Assembly: GCA_928212115.1 (NCBI GenBank)
Contig: CAKMRJ010005634.1
Coordinates: forward strand, 126,861,640 to 126,925,639
From: Lactuca virosa
Lineage: Eukaryota; Streptophyta; Magnoliopsida; Asterales; Asteraceae
Direction: 5' to 3'
Length of the DNA: 64,000 bases
Part shown: positions 37,122 through 48,887 of the stretch, piece after piece
Layout: every line of letters begins with the position of its first letter
Position numbering within the stretch: the stretch's first letter is position 1
Notes under the pieces: generated by a model
What the model was told of the DNA's origin: nothing
Databases searched by the model: none
Seen by the model: only the letters and a program-made list of their open reading frames with translations
Program-made: the position numbers and the translations under genes

Positions 37122-40100
37122 ATGGCAGTTACGAGGCGTTTCACGTTGGGGTCCGGATCAGGATCAGGACAGGGTGATCAGGAGGCCCCAGTGGCACCTG
37201 AGGTTATCGGCCATGAGGGGAAAATGTTGACAGAGGATTTTGTCAGGGAGGTCATCCGCGAGGAGGTGGTCGAGATTGTCCGGGGTCAGATTCCGGAGTT
37301 GTTCGGGACTATTAAGTCAACTATGATGGAGTATTTTGACGACAGATATGCAGCCCTCGCTGAGACAGCTGCCACTGCAGCAACCGCGGCTGTAACAGCG
37401 GTAGGAGGGGGCGCGGGGCGAGTTTTTCAGTATAGGGACTTCGATAACACGAAGCCCCCTACTTTTGATGGGACACAGGATCCCATCAAGGCTATGAGGT
37501 GGATCTCGGATGTGGAGGGATGTTTCTTTACCTGATCGTGTCCTACTGACCAGAAGGTCAGGTGTGCTCTGAACCTGCTAAGGTCCAGGGCCAAGGACTG
37601 GTGGAGGCTTGCGACTGGGTCGTACACTGACAACCAGAGAGCTGCTGTTACTTGGGAGCAGTTCAGAGACATGTTTCGCGCCCGTTACATTCCGCGGGTC
37701 GAGCGGGAGCGTTTAGCACAGGAGTTTCTGAGTTTGAGACAGGATGGGGAGTCGGTGACGGAGATCACCCGTATGTTCACTGAGAGGGCGATTTTTTGCC
37801 CGGAGTTTGCTTCCGAGCAGGCTCAGATGACCCGTTATCTGAGCATGCTCAAGACTGACATCGGTCAGTTTGTGTCTAGCCAGTGATGTGATACACTTCT
37901 GGAGTTGCAGGAGGCCGCTAGACGGCGTGAGTTGGAGATTGAGCTGCAGTTTAGGGAGCTTCAGCAGGCCTAGACAAAGTCACATTCGGCGCCAAAGCGG
38001 TCCAAGACCGCTGATACGAGGACTGGGGGACATCCAGGCCGCACTTGTGGGAAGTGCGGGAAGGCTCATTCAGGGATGTGCCGGACAGGGAGTGGGTGCC
38101 ACCGATGTGGCAAGCAGGGCCATTTGGCCAGGGATTGGAGGCAGCCGACTCCGACTCCCGGAGTCAGGCTTTGGTATCATTGTGAGCAGGTGGGCAATAT
38201 GAAGGCCCAATGTCCTCTACTAGCCGCCAAACCGGCGCAAGCTCCAGCGCCGACTACCTTGAGGATCACGGATGGGAGACTAGTCAGAGCAGAGCCTCCG
38301 AAGGCTCAGGGTCGTGCCTTCCAGCTTACAGCCGAGGAGGCCAGGGCAACACCGGATGTGGTTGCTGGTATGTTTCTATCCTTACTCCCTTTGATTATAA
38401 TTGTATTATGCTTATCTATTGTACCTGTGATTAGGTACGTTTTTAGTGAACTCTTTGCCTGCTTTGGTTTTATTTGATTCGGGGGCGAGTCGGTCCTTCG
38501 TATCTCAGTCATTTAGTAGGGAGTTCAGTGTGCCAGTAGGCGAGTTAGAGTGTCCGTTGCGAGTGTCTATCGCCAACAAACACGGGGTTTCTGCTTCTTC
38601 GGTTTATCGAGGGTGTGATTTGGAGATTTTCGGGGTGTCCTTTCCGATAGATTTGATTCCGATCCCCATGGGGGAGGTGTGCGTGATTGTAGGCATGGAT
38701 TGGATCAGTCGGTTCGGTGCTATGATTGATTGCGAGGGCTAGTGAGTGGTAGTTCGAACCCCAAGTGGGGGAGAACTGATTGTATATGGCGAGGGCACCA
38801 GAGTGGGATCAGGGTTTTGTTCAGCTGCCAGGGCTCGGCAGTACATTCAGCACGGGTGTGCGGGTTATCTAACGTATGTGGTAGATACGCGGGTGAGAGA
38901 TCAGACATCAGTTTCAGAGGTTCCGGTAGTTAGAGAGTTTGCTGATGTGTTCCCAGAGGAATTACCCAGAGTGCCTCCGGAGAGGAAGGTCGAGTTCAGG
39001 ATCGACCTGGTGCCAGGTGCGGCCCCTATCGCTAAGGCGCCGTACCGATTGGCACCACCAGAGATGCAGGAGCTGTCATCACAGCTACAGGAACTGCTGG
39101 GCAAGCAGTTCATTCGACCTAGCAGTTCTCCATGGGGAGCACCGATTCTTTTTGTCCGGAAGAAGGACAGTTCGCACCGGATGTGCATTGACTACCGGGA
39201 GTTGAACAACTTAACGGTGAAGAACCGTTACCCACTCCCGAGGATAGACAATCTCTTCGATCAGTTGCAGGGCGCATCTTGGTTTTCCAAGATAGACTTG
39301 AGGTCTGGGTATCATCAGGTCAGGGTCAGAGAGGAGGACGTGGAGAAGACCGCGTGTCGAACTCGTTATGGACATTACGAGTTCGTGGTGATGCCGTTTG
39401 GGCTCACCAACGCGCCAACGATGTTCATGTACCTGATGAATCGGGTCTGTAGACCGATGCCCGATTGCCCAGTCATAGTGTTTATAAATGATATCTTGGT
39501 GTATTCCAAGACATGAGAGCAGCATGAGGAGCACCTACGGGAGTTGTTAAGAGTTCTGAGACGAGAACAGCTGTACGCCAAGTTCTCGAAGTGTGAGTTT
39601 TGGCTACGAGAGGTCCAGTTCCTCGGACATCTCGTTAACCAAGAGGGTATTTTGGTCGATCCGGCCAAAATCGAGGCGGTTATGAAGTGGGAGGTTCCGA
39701 AATCTCCCTCAGACATCAGGAGCTTTTTGGGATTGGCAGGGTACTACCGGAGATTCATACAGGACTTCTCCAAGATTGCGGTACCCCTCACTCGTCTGAC
39801 GAGGAAGGGGGTGGATTTCAGGTGGCGCCCTGAGCAGCAGAGGGCGTTTGAGGTCCTCCGACAACGATTGTGCTAGGCCCCAGTCTTGACACTCCCGAAG
39901 GGAGTTGAGGATTTTATGGTGTTCTGTGATGCATCCATCACAGGGTTAGGGGCGGTCTTCATGCAGAGAGGACGAGTGATAGCTTATGCGTCGTGAAAAT
40001 TGAAGCCGCATGAGACGAGATACCCTACGCATGACTTGGAGCTGGGGGCGGTGGTATTCGCCCTCAAGATATGGAGACATTACTTTTACGGGGTCCGTTG

Positions 40101-41766
40101 TACCATATACACGGACCACAAGATCTTGAGACATATCATGGATCAGCCAAACCTGAACATGAGGCAACACAGGTGGCTGGATGTAGTCAAGGACTACGAC
40201 TGTGAGATCCTTTACCACCCTGGTAAAGAGAATGTGGTTGCGGATGCTTTGAGCCGCAAGTCAGCTGGGTCTTCCACCTCAGCGGTATGTATGAGGATAG
40301 CAGTGGACTCTCCGCTTGTAAGTTTGATAAGAGATGCTCAGGTTGAGGGCATGCGACCGGAAAATTGGAAGCTGGAGAGGATCAAGGGTGAGAATACCCG
40401 GTTTGAGCAGGATAGTCGGGGATTATTGACCCGATGCGGTCGGGTTTGGATACCGATGTCTGGTGGGATTAGGCAGACGATTATGGAGGAGGCTCATAAG
40501 TCTCATTTCTCAATTCACCCGGGGTCCACCAAGATGTACCGGGATTTGAGTTTGAGTTATTGGTGGCCATGCATGAAGCGAGAAATCGCTTGGTACGTCG
40601 AGAGGTGCTTGACCTGTAGGATGGTCAAGGCCGAGCATCAGAGGCCGTCTGGCAAGCTGCAGCCCATGGAGATCCCCATGTGGAAATGGGAACAGATCAC
40701 GATGGATTTTATTGCCAAGCTGCCGAGGACGGCAAAGGGATTTGTTGCTATATGGGTCATCGTGGATCGATTGACCAAGAGCGCCCATTTCTTGGCGATT
40801 CGGGAGGGTTCGTCAGCCGAGAAGTTGGCCGACATGTACGTTCGCGAGATCGTGTCTCGCCATGGGGTTACCGTCTCCATTGTCTCCGATCGGGATGTCA
40901 GGTTTACATCCTGTTTCTGGCAGAGGTTTCACAAGGAGCTGGGCACGCGGTTGCACTTCAGCACAACATTCCATCCGTAGACTGATGGTCAGAGCGAGCG
41001 GACCATTCAGACCCTCGAGGATATGTTGAGGGTGTGTGTCATTGATTTCGGTGGGAGCTGGGATTCCCATCTACCGCTTGCAGAGTTCGCCTACAACAAC
41101 AACTATGATTCCAGCATTGGCGCCCCGCCATTCGAGCTGTTGTACGGGCGGAGAAGTCTCACGCTGGTTTGTTAGGGTGAGGTTGGTCACAGGGTGATGG
41201 GTCGGACGGAGGTGGTCTTGCAGACTATCGAGAAGATTCAGCAGATTAGGCAGCGGCTGCAGACCGCTCAGAGTCGGCAGAAGAGTTACGCCGACCAGTG
41301 CCGATCCGAGTTAGAGTTTCAGGTCGGTGACATGGTACTCTTGAAGGTCTCGCCCTGGAAGGGTGTGATCTGCTTCAGGAAAAGGGGAAAATTCGGTCCC
41401 CAATACATTGGGCCGTTCAGGATTATTGCCAGGGTTGGCAAGGTGGCTTACAGACTAGAGCTGCCGGAGGAGCTTAGTCGGATCCACAACACTTTCCACG
41501 TTTCGCAGTTGCGAAAGTGCATTGTGGACTCAGAGGCAGTGGTGCCACTGGATGACATTCAGTTTGATGAGCGCCTGGATTATATTGAGAAGGGGATTTC
41601 CGTTTTGGATAGGAAAGTGAAAGTCCTATGCAACAAGGAGGTTCTGTTTGTGAAGATACAATGGGAGCATCGGAGGGGATCCAAGTGGACATGGGAGTCG
41701 GAGGCTGAGATGCGGGAGCATTACCCAGAGTTATTCGCTGCAGCAGACTTCGAGGACGAAGTCTAA
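37122..41766 (+). pseudogene. Ty3/gypsy gag-pol polyprotein of element D, with an intron and many stops
   Basis: One frame from ATG 37122 ends FEDEV/stop at 41766. Gag: PTFDGTQDPIKAMRWI, AKDWWRLATG and WEQFRDMFRARYIPR. Knuckles CGKCGKAHSGMC and CHRCGKQGHLARD. A 67-bp intron (38368-38434) precedes the protease (LVLFDSGASRSFVS). RT: SSSPWGAPILFVRKKDSS, RMCIDYRELN, SKIDLRSGYHQ, and FINDILVYSK, where Asp of F-x-D-D is Asn (39487-39489). RNase H: VFCDASITGLGAV, YTDHKILRHI. Integrase: H-H-C-C finger (HKSHFSIHPG ... CLTCRMVK), DFIAKLPR, VSDRDVRF, GQSERT. GPFRIIARVG and WTWESEAEMREHYPELF resemble the chromodomain tail. Stops: 37533, 37884, 37971, 38740 and 38743, 39514, 39874, 39994, 40978, 41173. 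No frameshift was needed apart from the intron. Dead, but young enough to read end to end. Confidence 0.9.
38368..38434 (+). other. Spliceosomal-type intron inside the D polyprotein (67 bp)
   Basis: Begins GTATGTTTCTATCC and ends GTACCTGTGATTAG, T-rich throughout. Removing it joins GCT G / GT ACG TTT TTA GTG AAC, giving VVAGTFLVNSLPALVLFDSG, the normal sequence before the protease. Unspliced, the frame runs into about 37 codons and a stop at 38475, and the protease is out of frame (67 = 1 mod 3). Confidence 0.75.
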
Positions 41767-41768
41767 GT

Positions 41769-41782
41769 CAAGTGGGGGAGAA
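41769..41782 (+). promoter_or_regulatory. Polypurine tract of element D
   Basis: CAAGTGGGGGAGAA immediately before the 3' LTR. Confidence 0.85.
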
Positions 41783-41783
41783 T

Positions 41784-43784
41784 TGTAACATCCCAACTGT
41801 CAGGTATCATTATTTTTCCATTTAGATTTCATGTTTTAAGGCCTACTCGCCGAGTTGACGCTATGACTCGTCGAGTAGCAGCGGGTCAGGACACGTCAAT
41901 TAACGAGTGACTCGTCGAGTCGGCATGGGAGACTCGTCGAGTAGGTGCTGGCAGTGAAAACACTAAATTTCAGGGTTTTTGCACCGTATATATTGGACCA
42001 TTAACGCCTCCCACTGTCCTCTATCACCCCTTGAGAGCCAGAAACCCAAATTTCCGTGAGTGAGAGCTTGGAGAGTGTTTTGGAGCTTTGAGAAGTGACT
42101 TTTGTGAAGGAGACTTGTAGATCAAGAGGCTAGCATCAAGGATTTTGTGTGGACCCAGAGTCTACTTCAGTTTGGGCACGTCTTGAAGGTATAAGCTGTT
42201 ACCTTAATCTCTTTTCTTCTAGAATCATTCATATGTGAAAACTAGGGCTTTCTTTAGCTATTCATGAAGGGATTTTGGTATGGGAGCTAGATTTGAAGAT
42301 GAAACTTAAGATCTGAACCTCTTTTGAGTCCTAAATCCATAAAGTTTCCAGCTCTTGAAAGGATGAGACTCTCCTAAGGTGTAAAGCTCCATTAGAAGCT
42401 TAGATTGATCATTTAGAGCCTTTAGGGCCTTGCATGCGTGTAAAGTTTGCAACTTTACGTGATAAACATGCCTTAGAAGCTTGGATCTGTAATCTGGAAC
42501 CTTGGCATGGCTTAAAAAGTGCCTGCATGGATGAAGGTCTGCAAGGACTCGGCGAGTTGCATAGTAAACTCGGCGAGTCATATGAATATGGTCATGAACT
42601 TGTCGAGTTGACGAACAAACTCGGAGAGTCCGTTGAAGATTGCCTTGAACTCGGCGAGTCATTCGAAGACTCGGCGATTCGGCTAGGGTTTCTCCCAATT
42701 CTTGGACACGTATGAACTCGGCGAGTTAAAGGGGAACTCGACGAGCCAATCAAGGATTTCACGACTTCTCGAGTTCAGGAATGGCTCGACGAGTCGGTGA
42801 ACTACACTCGACGAGTCGGGTCAACATGGATTGTTGACTTTGACTGTGTACTTTGACTTTGAGCAAGAGCTGACCAGTTGACTTCTGAGGGTACTCTGGT
42901 AATTTGGAGATTTATGTAAAAGGGTTTTATGGTAACTATAGGTGGTGGAGTTCGTGTTGGTGATCCGGGAGTTGAGCTTTCTAGTTTCAGACGACAGTTG
43001 CGAGGCGAGTTCTCGTCACTATACTCAAGGGTCTACGACACCAAGGCCGAACCTTTGGATTGTTATATGGTTATGTTATGCTAGTATGATCTGTTAGATC
43101 GGTATCCTAGAGGGTAGAATAATATTATATGATATGTGGTATGATCTGTTAGATCGGCATCCTGGTAGATAGGATGGTGTTATGTGCTATGTGGTATGAT
43201 CCGTTAGATCAAGTATTGTCTATAGACTGTTACGTGATTATCTTTTATATGTGCACGTGTTTGTTTAGCGGTTGAGGCTTATCTGCTCTATGCGAAGGCC
43301 AATAGACCTGGGCATTCCAACCTGTAGGTTGTGGGCCGTGAGTATTCCATCCCGAGGATGATTGGACTCGTAGTGTGTGGGCATTCCAACCTGTTGGTTG
43401 TGGGCCTGGGGTATTCCATCCCGAGGATGATTGGACCCATAGTGTGTTGGCATTCCAACTGGATGGTTGAGGGCCTGGGGTATTCCAACCCAACGGCTGA
43501 CTGGACCCATAGTATGCTGTTTATGATGATATATATGTATGGTTGTGGGTATGGGTATTTTGGGGGAACTCACTAAGCTCTCGGGCTTACAGTTTCAGTT
43601 TATTGTTTCAGGTACATCAGGGGATCGCGACAAGGCGAATGCGTGATCGTACAGCTCCTCATGTTTTGTCTATGTTTCTGGGAAAACTCTGATATTATAC
43701 ATTTTGAAAACAAAGTTGTAATGATTTTTAATGGTTTGAAATTTTTTTAAAAGTTTAAATTGGTTTTAATTTTTGAGTGTTACA
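41784..43784 (+). repeat. 3' LTR of element D
   Basis: Starts TGTAACATCCC, ends GAGTGTTACA. Same palindrome clusters (41845-41945 and 42545-42820) and tandem array as the 5' LTR. Confidence 0.92.
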
Positions 43785-45085
43785 CCTTATTTCATGGTTT
43801 GAGCCCTATTTAAGCTCCTTAACTTCCCTAAACCCATTCCATTCTCAGCCTCCATCTCTCCAACACCCTCCCTTGAAACACTAACCCTAGGTTGAGCCTT
43901 GTGAGCAAAAAGAAGGTGATTTAAGTGCTTTGGAGTGTTCTTGGTGCATCGTGGAGAAGAATGAGCTCATTGAAGAAGTGTTGGTTGAATTGGAGCTTGT
44001 AGATGCAAACCTTGTTCACCTTGATCTTTCTTCTATAGGTATAAAGCTTGAATCTTGATGATGCCTTTGTTAGATCTAGCTAGTTTTGGGTGTTATGAGC
44101 TTTTGGTGACTTTAGTGCATAAATTTTAGATCTTGAATGTTTGTGACCTTGTTATGGATAAAGTTGGAAACTTTATCCATCTAAACATCATATTGATTCA
44201 CCAAGGGGGTACGTTGGGCGTACATATGCGTACACTCAGCGTAATACATGTCTTCCTGATTTCATGTTGTGGCGAGTTATACCTTAAGCATCAACGAGAA
44301 GTACGCGGGGTGTACTCTGAAGGTTCTCGTTTTGGGCCTTATGGCCTTGGGTCTTTTGGAAGTTGGGCTATGAGTTGTTGGGTCAGATATAGGAAGGGTA
44401 AAAATGGTCTTTTACCCAATATAATAATAGAGAATCAATTGGACCTTTGATCATGGGGAATTATCTTAATTATTGACTAGGGATAATTTGGTTGTGTTCA
44501 GTGTGAGGAACTCGGTAGTAGCAACGCGTGTGTTTCAGTTATCTCGGTTTCAGGTGAGTCTCGTCCCGGTGTTTGGCGGGTCGAAGGCACTATTGTTGGC
44601 CCATGGATTATTGTTATTTTTTTCCTAGCTGTGTGTGTGACTCTTGCATGTGTTGCATGTGTTTGTATGCATACCGGGTGGGGTCCGATGCTAGGTGGGG
44701 CCTGATGAGTGTGTTGGGAGGGGCCTATCGCATGCTACTGACAATTCTATACTAGGCGGAGCCCGATGCCGGGCGGGGCCTGATGGAGGTCGGGTGGGGC
44801 CCGATGGAGGTCGGGCGGGGCCCGATGGATGTGTGTATGTATGATATGTGGTATTTTTTGTGCTTACAGTTTTATGGTTATGGTTTCCGATACTTCCGGT
44901 TCGAAAAGAAAAGGATCGACTTGATCGCAACGCATCCACCCATGTTTCCGTACTTTGTGATTTTAGGATTGTACTCTAATAAATATTTTTACTTTGATAC
45001 ACTTTTGCATGATTAAAAAGGATAAATGGTGTTTAAGGTTGAATTCAAAATGAAAATTTTACCTTATAATTCTTGGGATGTTACA
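43785..45085 (+). repeat. 3' LTR of element H, second segment
   Basis: Resumes the H LTR after element D (TTTCATGGTTTGAGCCC) and ends GGGATGTTACA. Compared with the 5' LTR it lacks about 360 bp: the sequence after CATCATATTGATTCA jumps straight to CCAAGGGGGTACGTTGGG near 44202. Confidence 0.85.
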
Positions 45086-45090
45086 CTATT

Positions 45091-47667
45091 AGTTTCTGAT
45101 CAACCATTGAGGAGATTCAACAACAGTTGAAAACTTGCTATTTTCAAACTATGTTGCATTTAGTTTATGGACCTTTAGCTCTTAATATTCCAAATTGCTC
45201 CCACTTAGAAAACAAACTCTCTTAGCACTTGTCTTTGGAATGACAATTAGTGGGATGGTAAAAACTTCATCCTAAACAATCACTTAGGATAGTATACATA
45301 AATGCAATTACTAGATGCTAGAATGGTTAAGCTTATTGTCTAACATAAGCTCTATGACTCCATACCTTTTAGATAAGGATAAACCGTTACATCCTTATTC
45401 CAATGAAAGTATTTAATCTACTTTTTTGGTTGGAATATATATATTCAATATATATTTGTTGCAGTGAGCATAATTCTAAAAAATTTAATAAAGTAAATAG
45501 TTCTTTCAAAACATCATATAATAGTCTGTAAGGTCTATTTTATCCTATTAAAAAACATGTACTATAAAAACTTAACCAGTGGCCAGGTGACCCTATCCCA
45601 CTAGAGAATACGAAGGCTACCTTGAACATCAAAAGATAGATCCAAGTGACTAGGTGATCCTGTGTTACAAAACCATACTAATGACGAGTGATTGTTTTTG
45701 ATGGAATGAGTTGTGAATCGACTCCATAATTCATAAGGCGTTCCAAGAAGACTTGGCTTTCAAAGCTCATTTTCTTTATCACAACGAAAGGTTAATGATG
45801 GTTTCATTAAGTGGAATTTCAATCTTCACTATGAAACAATTTGAGCAAATTGAAGGTTTCAACAATAACGAATAATAGTCGTCAGTGAAATTGATTAAAC
45901 ATCTATCTCCAAATCTATTCATGGATTGAAAAGATTACATACATCACCTACGTATAATTCTTTGTCAAGCCTTTTGTTCTTTTAATACTAATAGATAAGC
46001 ACACTTGCAAATCATATTCTCATATAAATAGGATTGAAATATATCAAATGAATCAAGCTCATTTTCCTTCAAAAATTGCATCATTTTGAAGTTGGTATAT
46101 ATCTTTCATATTTATATAGTCATGATGATTACGACAAAGATAAGTTTCAATCAAATATCATTTGATTATATATGTTTTTTCTTTAGAACTATTAATTTAA
46201 TGAAAGCTTATAGATTTACTTCATAAATGACATTATGAGAATATATTCTTTAACACATAATACATCATTTCAAATCAAGAATGTGAACATCTATTAAACG
46301 ATAAGTAAATATGGATTTATTCATAAATTTACAACTGTTACAAGTATATTGTTTAAATAAAGACTATACCATCACTTGTTATATCTTCAACACGAAATCT
46401 CATTCGTGTGTAATCACTTGATTATTTCTTCTAATTATTAGCACACAATATCAATTATTATTGTCACCTGAAGTATAACATACTCAAGTGAATGATGGAA
46501 AAATAAATAGTTTATCATATAGATATTTGAAGTCTTGACCAAGTCAGACTTCTTCAACTTGATGAGATTAGAGAAGCAATTTCTCTTTTAGTGTCTAGTT
46601 TATTCCACAATAGAAACAACACTAATCATTTGGTCCTTTCTTGGTTTCTGGGTTAATGTTGTATTTACTTTAAGTGAACTATAAGTCTATTTGAGTACAC
46701 AATCTCTTAGGCTTCCATTATTCATTGCTTGAACAGAATTGAAGCACTTTCTACTGTTCTGATTGAATATTTATTTTTCTTGATGAGACATCCGATATGT
46801 TTCATAATTATCCAATACTTTCTGCAACTCAAGGTTAATTTCTCCAGTATGATGTGAGACACATCAATATCATCACAATATTATTTCCATCAAAGCATCA
46901 TGATCAGACTGACTGGTTTGCAGAGGTTGTTCAGGTATATGATCTTTTAGTATATATAATTTCTATTTATCTTTAAGGTAGAACCTCAAGCTATTATACC
47001 AGTTATAGAAATTATAACCATCAAATGTTACTGTCTCTTGAAAGTAAACAAGAGAAAGGTTTTGTAGGGCGTAAGCATATTAACAGAATTTAACAAAGTT
47101 TCATTTAGTATTTTCAATATTAAGCCTTTAAAAATTAATACCTTTTATTGTTTCTCAAAACATTAATTTATTAAAGTCTAGGATCTAAGTAAAGAAACAA
47201 ATAAATGGTTAGGTGACCTTTATCCCATAAACTTAATCAAACTTGGTAGGTAGCGATTACCAATTAATACCTTTTATTGCTTACAAAAGGGCTTCAAATC
47301 TTCATGTTGTGAAAGTTGCAACACTTAAACCATTAAGACTATAATTAAGTTCAGAACCAAAATTAGACGCTTATGTTTGGAATTATGGTCTTAAATGGTT
47401 AAGTAATCTTCAAGGAGGTCATTTCTTCATCTTGTTACATTTAAAAATAAATACAACTAGTCCGACTTATTTATTACAACAAATCAACAAATGAAAAAAT
47501 TACATATTTATCTATTACATCTTATGAATAAATAAATATCAACCAAACACAACACAAAGGTCCAAATGACCTTTTTATACATAACAACGTATCAAATATT
47601 ATACCAAACAACTCTTTGTTTTCTCAAAGGCAACTTTTATATAAGCAAAATGCATGAAAAGTGGTTA
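45091..47667. other. Element C internal region, right part
   Basis: AT-rich sequence that continues element C after the second CTATT (45086-45090). Phrases such as GGCCAGGTGACCCTATCCC (near 45584) and GGTTAGGTGACCTTTATCCC (near 47210) repeat within it, as in Copia leaders. No open frame with recognisable domains and no primer site identified. Confidence 0.5.
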
Positions 47668-48519
47668 TATATAGAGGTTAGAATGAAATAAAAAACAACC
47701 AAATAGTTTTTAGAATGACAACCTTTGAATCCTTTGAACCCACTTGGGTTTGGGTGTTGATGAAGATAGCAAAAAATAAAAGAGTATGATTTTCTCTATG
47801 TTTATCCACTATCAAGAGTAAGGCACTTGGAATGCTATATACTTCTTGTATTCTTGAGTGTCTTAAGCCTTTAAGTGCTTAACTCAAATAAGCACTAAAG
47901 GAGACAACTCAAGAAGGCTTCTAATCTTGCAAGAATCTTCAAAAGACAACAAGAAGAGGGAGAGTTAGGTGGTTTTGGCCACATGAAGAAATGGAGAGAT
48001 TCACTAGAAAAACTAGCTCCAAAATCATGAAAGACACCTCTTTAAATACCCATGAAAAAGCAAAAGCAACCCCATTAAATAATACAAAGTAATCACCTTA
48101 CTTTAGAGGCACATGGTACAAAGGAGGGAGGTTGACAAGCAACCTCCCATACCTCTCTTAACTTTCGGCCATGCCTAATAAACAAGAAGAATCCTTTGAT
48201 TTTTATAAACTCAAAGTTTATAAAATATAAACTTTGTATTTAGGTAGAAGACAAAAGACTCCAACTAGTCCAAAAGGTTGTGCATGACTTATTAGTTCAT
48301 ACCATATGAAATAATAACTAGTAATACTCTCTTATATTTATTATTTTCACAAAACAATAATTATTCCATAATTAAATACAAGAATTGATATTATTTATTA
48401 ATAATCACATTAATAATAAATATACAACAAGTGCCAAATTGATAAAGGTGTGACGTTATAGGATCGTATATTATTAGCAATGTCACTAAATAATGATTCT
48501 TGGGCATATAGATTCAACA
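47668..48519 (-). repeat. LTR of element C (right copy, truncated at its left)
   Basis: Matches 17000-17854 from ATAGAGGTTAGAATGAAATA to GATTCAACA. The first 110 bp or so of the LTR (plus orientation) are missing. Followed by the target duplication GTTTT. Confidence 0.7.
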
Positions 48520-48524
48520 GTTTT

Positions 48525-48887
48525 ATGTCGTAGATTTAAAAGGATTAAGGGCTTTCCTCGTACATCACTGTGTTCTTGCTTTGATTTTACTCGTTTATGA
48601 CTGTTTTGTTTTGGTCAAAAATCAATCAAATGAATATCAACCAAAGTGAATGAGAGGTTGTGCTGTTGTAGTTGAATTGATTATCATATTGAGAATAGAA
48701 TTGCAGAAGTGATTTTCAAGGAAAACGCCTAGTCCTTGCTAGGATATACGGCGCAAAACTTTGGGAGGTGATAATGATCACTTGCATTGTTTAATTATAT
48801 TGATTGAAATGTGAATTACAAAAATGGAAGTCTGTAAATGAGTACAAGTGTTGCAGTAATTCTAGTTGTGTTTAGCGTGAAGAGTAC
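48525..48887. other. Flank between element C and the Tat-type fragment
   Basis: No coding region recognised. It belongs to the sequence into which C was inserted and may be retroelement-derived. Confidence 0.35.

Larger units (their letters stand above)
34317..43784 (+). mobile_element. Full-length Ty3/gypsy chromovirus D, inserted in the 3' LTR of H
   Basis: LTRs lie at 34317-36318 and 41784-43784 (2002 and 2001 bp). A primer site is at 36322 and a purine tract before 41784. One colinear gag-pol with a C-terminal chromodomain-like region lies between. The flanks are CCTAT (34312-34316) and CCTTA (43785-43789). Comparison with the uninterrupted 5' LTR of H (AACCCTATTTTCGTGG) shows that the site was CCTAT and the right copy has mutated. 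The strand agrees with H. Confidence 0.92.
19804..45085 (+). mobile_element. Ty3/gypsy element H, gag-bearing but without pol
   Basis: The 5' LTR is 19804-21980 and the 3' LTR is 33859-34316 plus 43785-45085. The element is flanked by a perfect CTATT duplication (19799-19803 and 45086-45090). A tRNA-iMet primer site follows the 5' LTR and a GGGGGAGATT purine tract precedes the 3' LTR. The internal region holds a decayed gag and then 2.2 kb without protease, RT or integrase. It is interrupted by Copia A at 24096, and the 3' LTR is interrupted by element D at 34317. This fits a gag-only non-autonomous Ty3 element. Confidence 0.85.
16233..48519 (-). mobile_element. Copia-like LTR element C, host of the nested block
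   Basis: The outer ends are TGATGGGTTTTGATAC at 16233 and GATTCAACA ending at 48519. They are flanked by identical 5-bp duplications GTTTT (16228-16232 and 48520-48524). LTR sequences are recognisable at 16886-17854 and 47668-48519. A purine tract in minus orientation (CTTGTGCAAGTGGGATAT) adjoins the left LTR, so the element reads on the minus strand. Its own internal sequence is about 4.5 kb (17855-19803 and 45091-47667) and shows no coding frame. The rest is element H, inserted at 19804. Confidence 0.65.
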
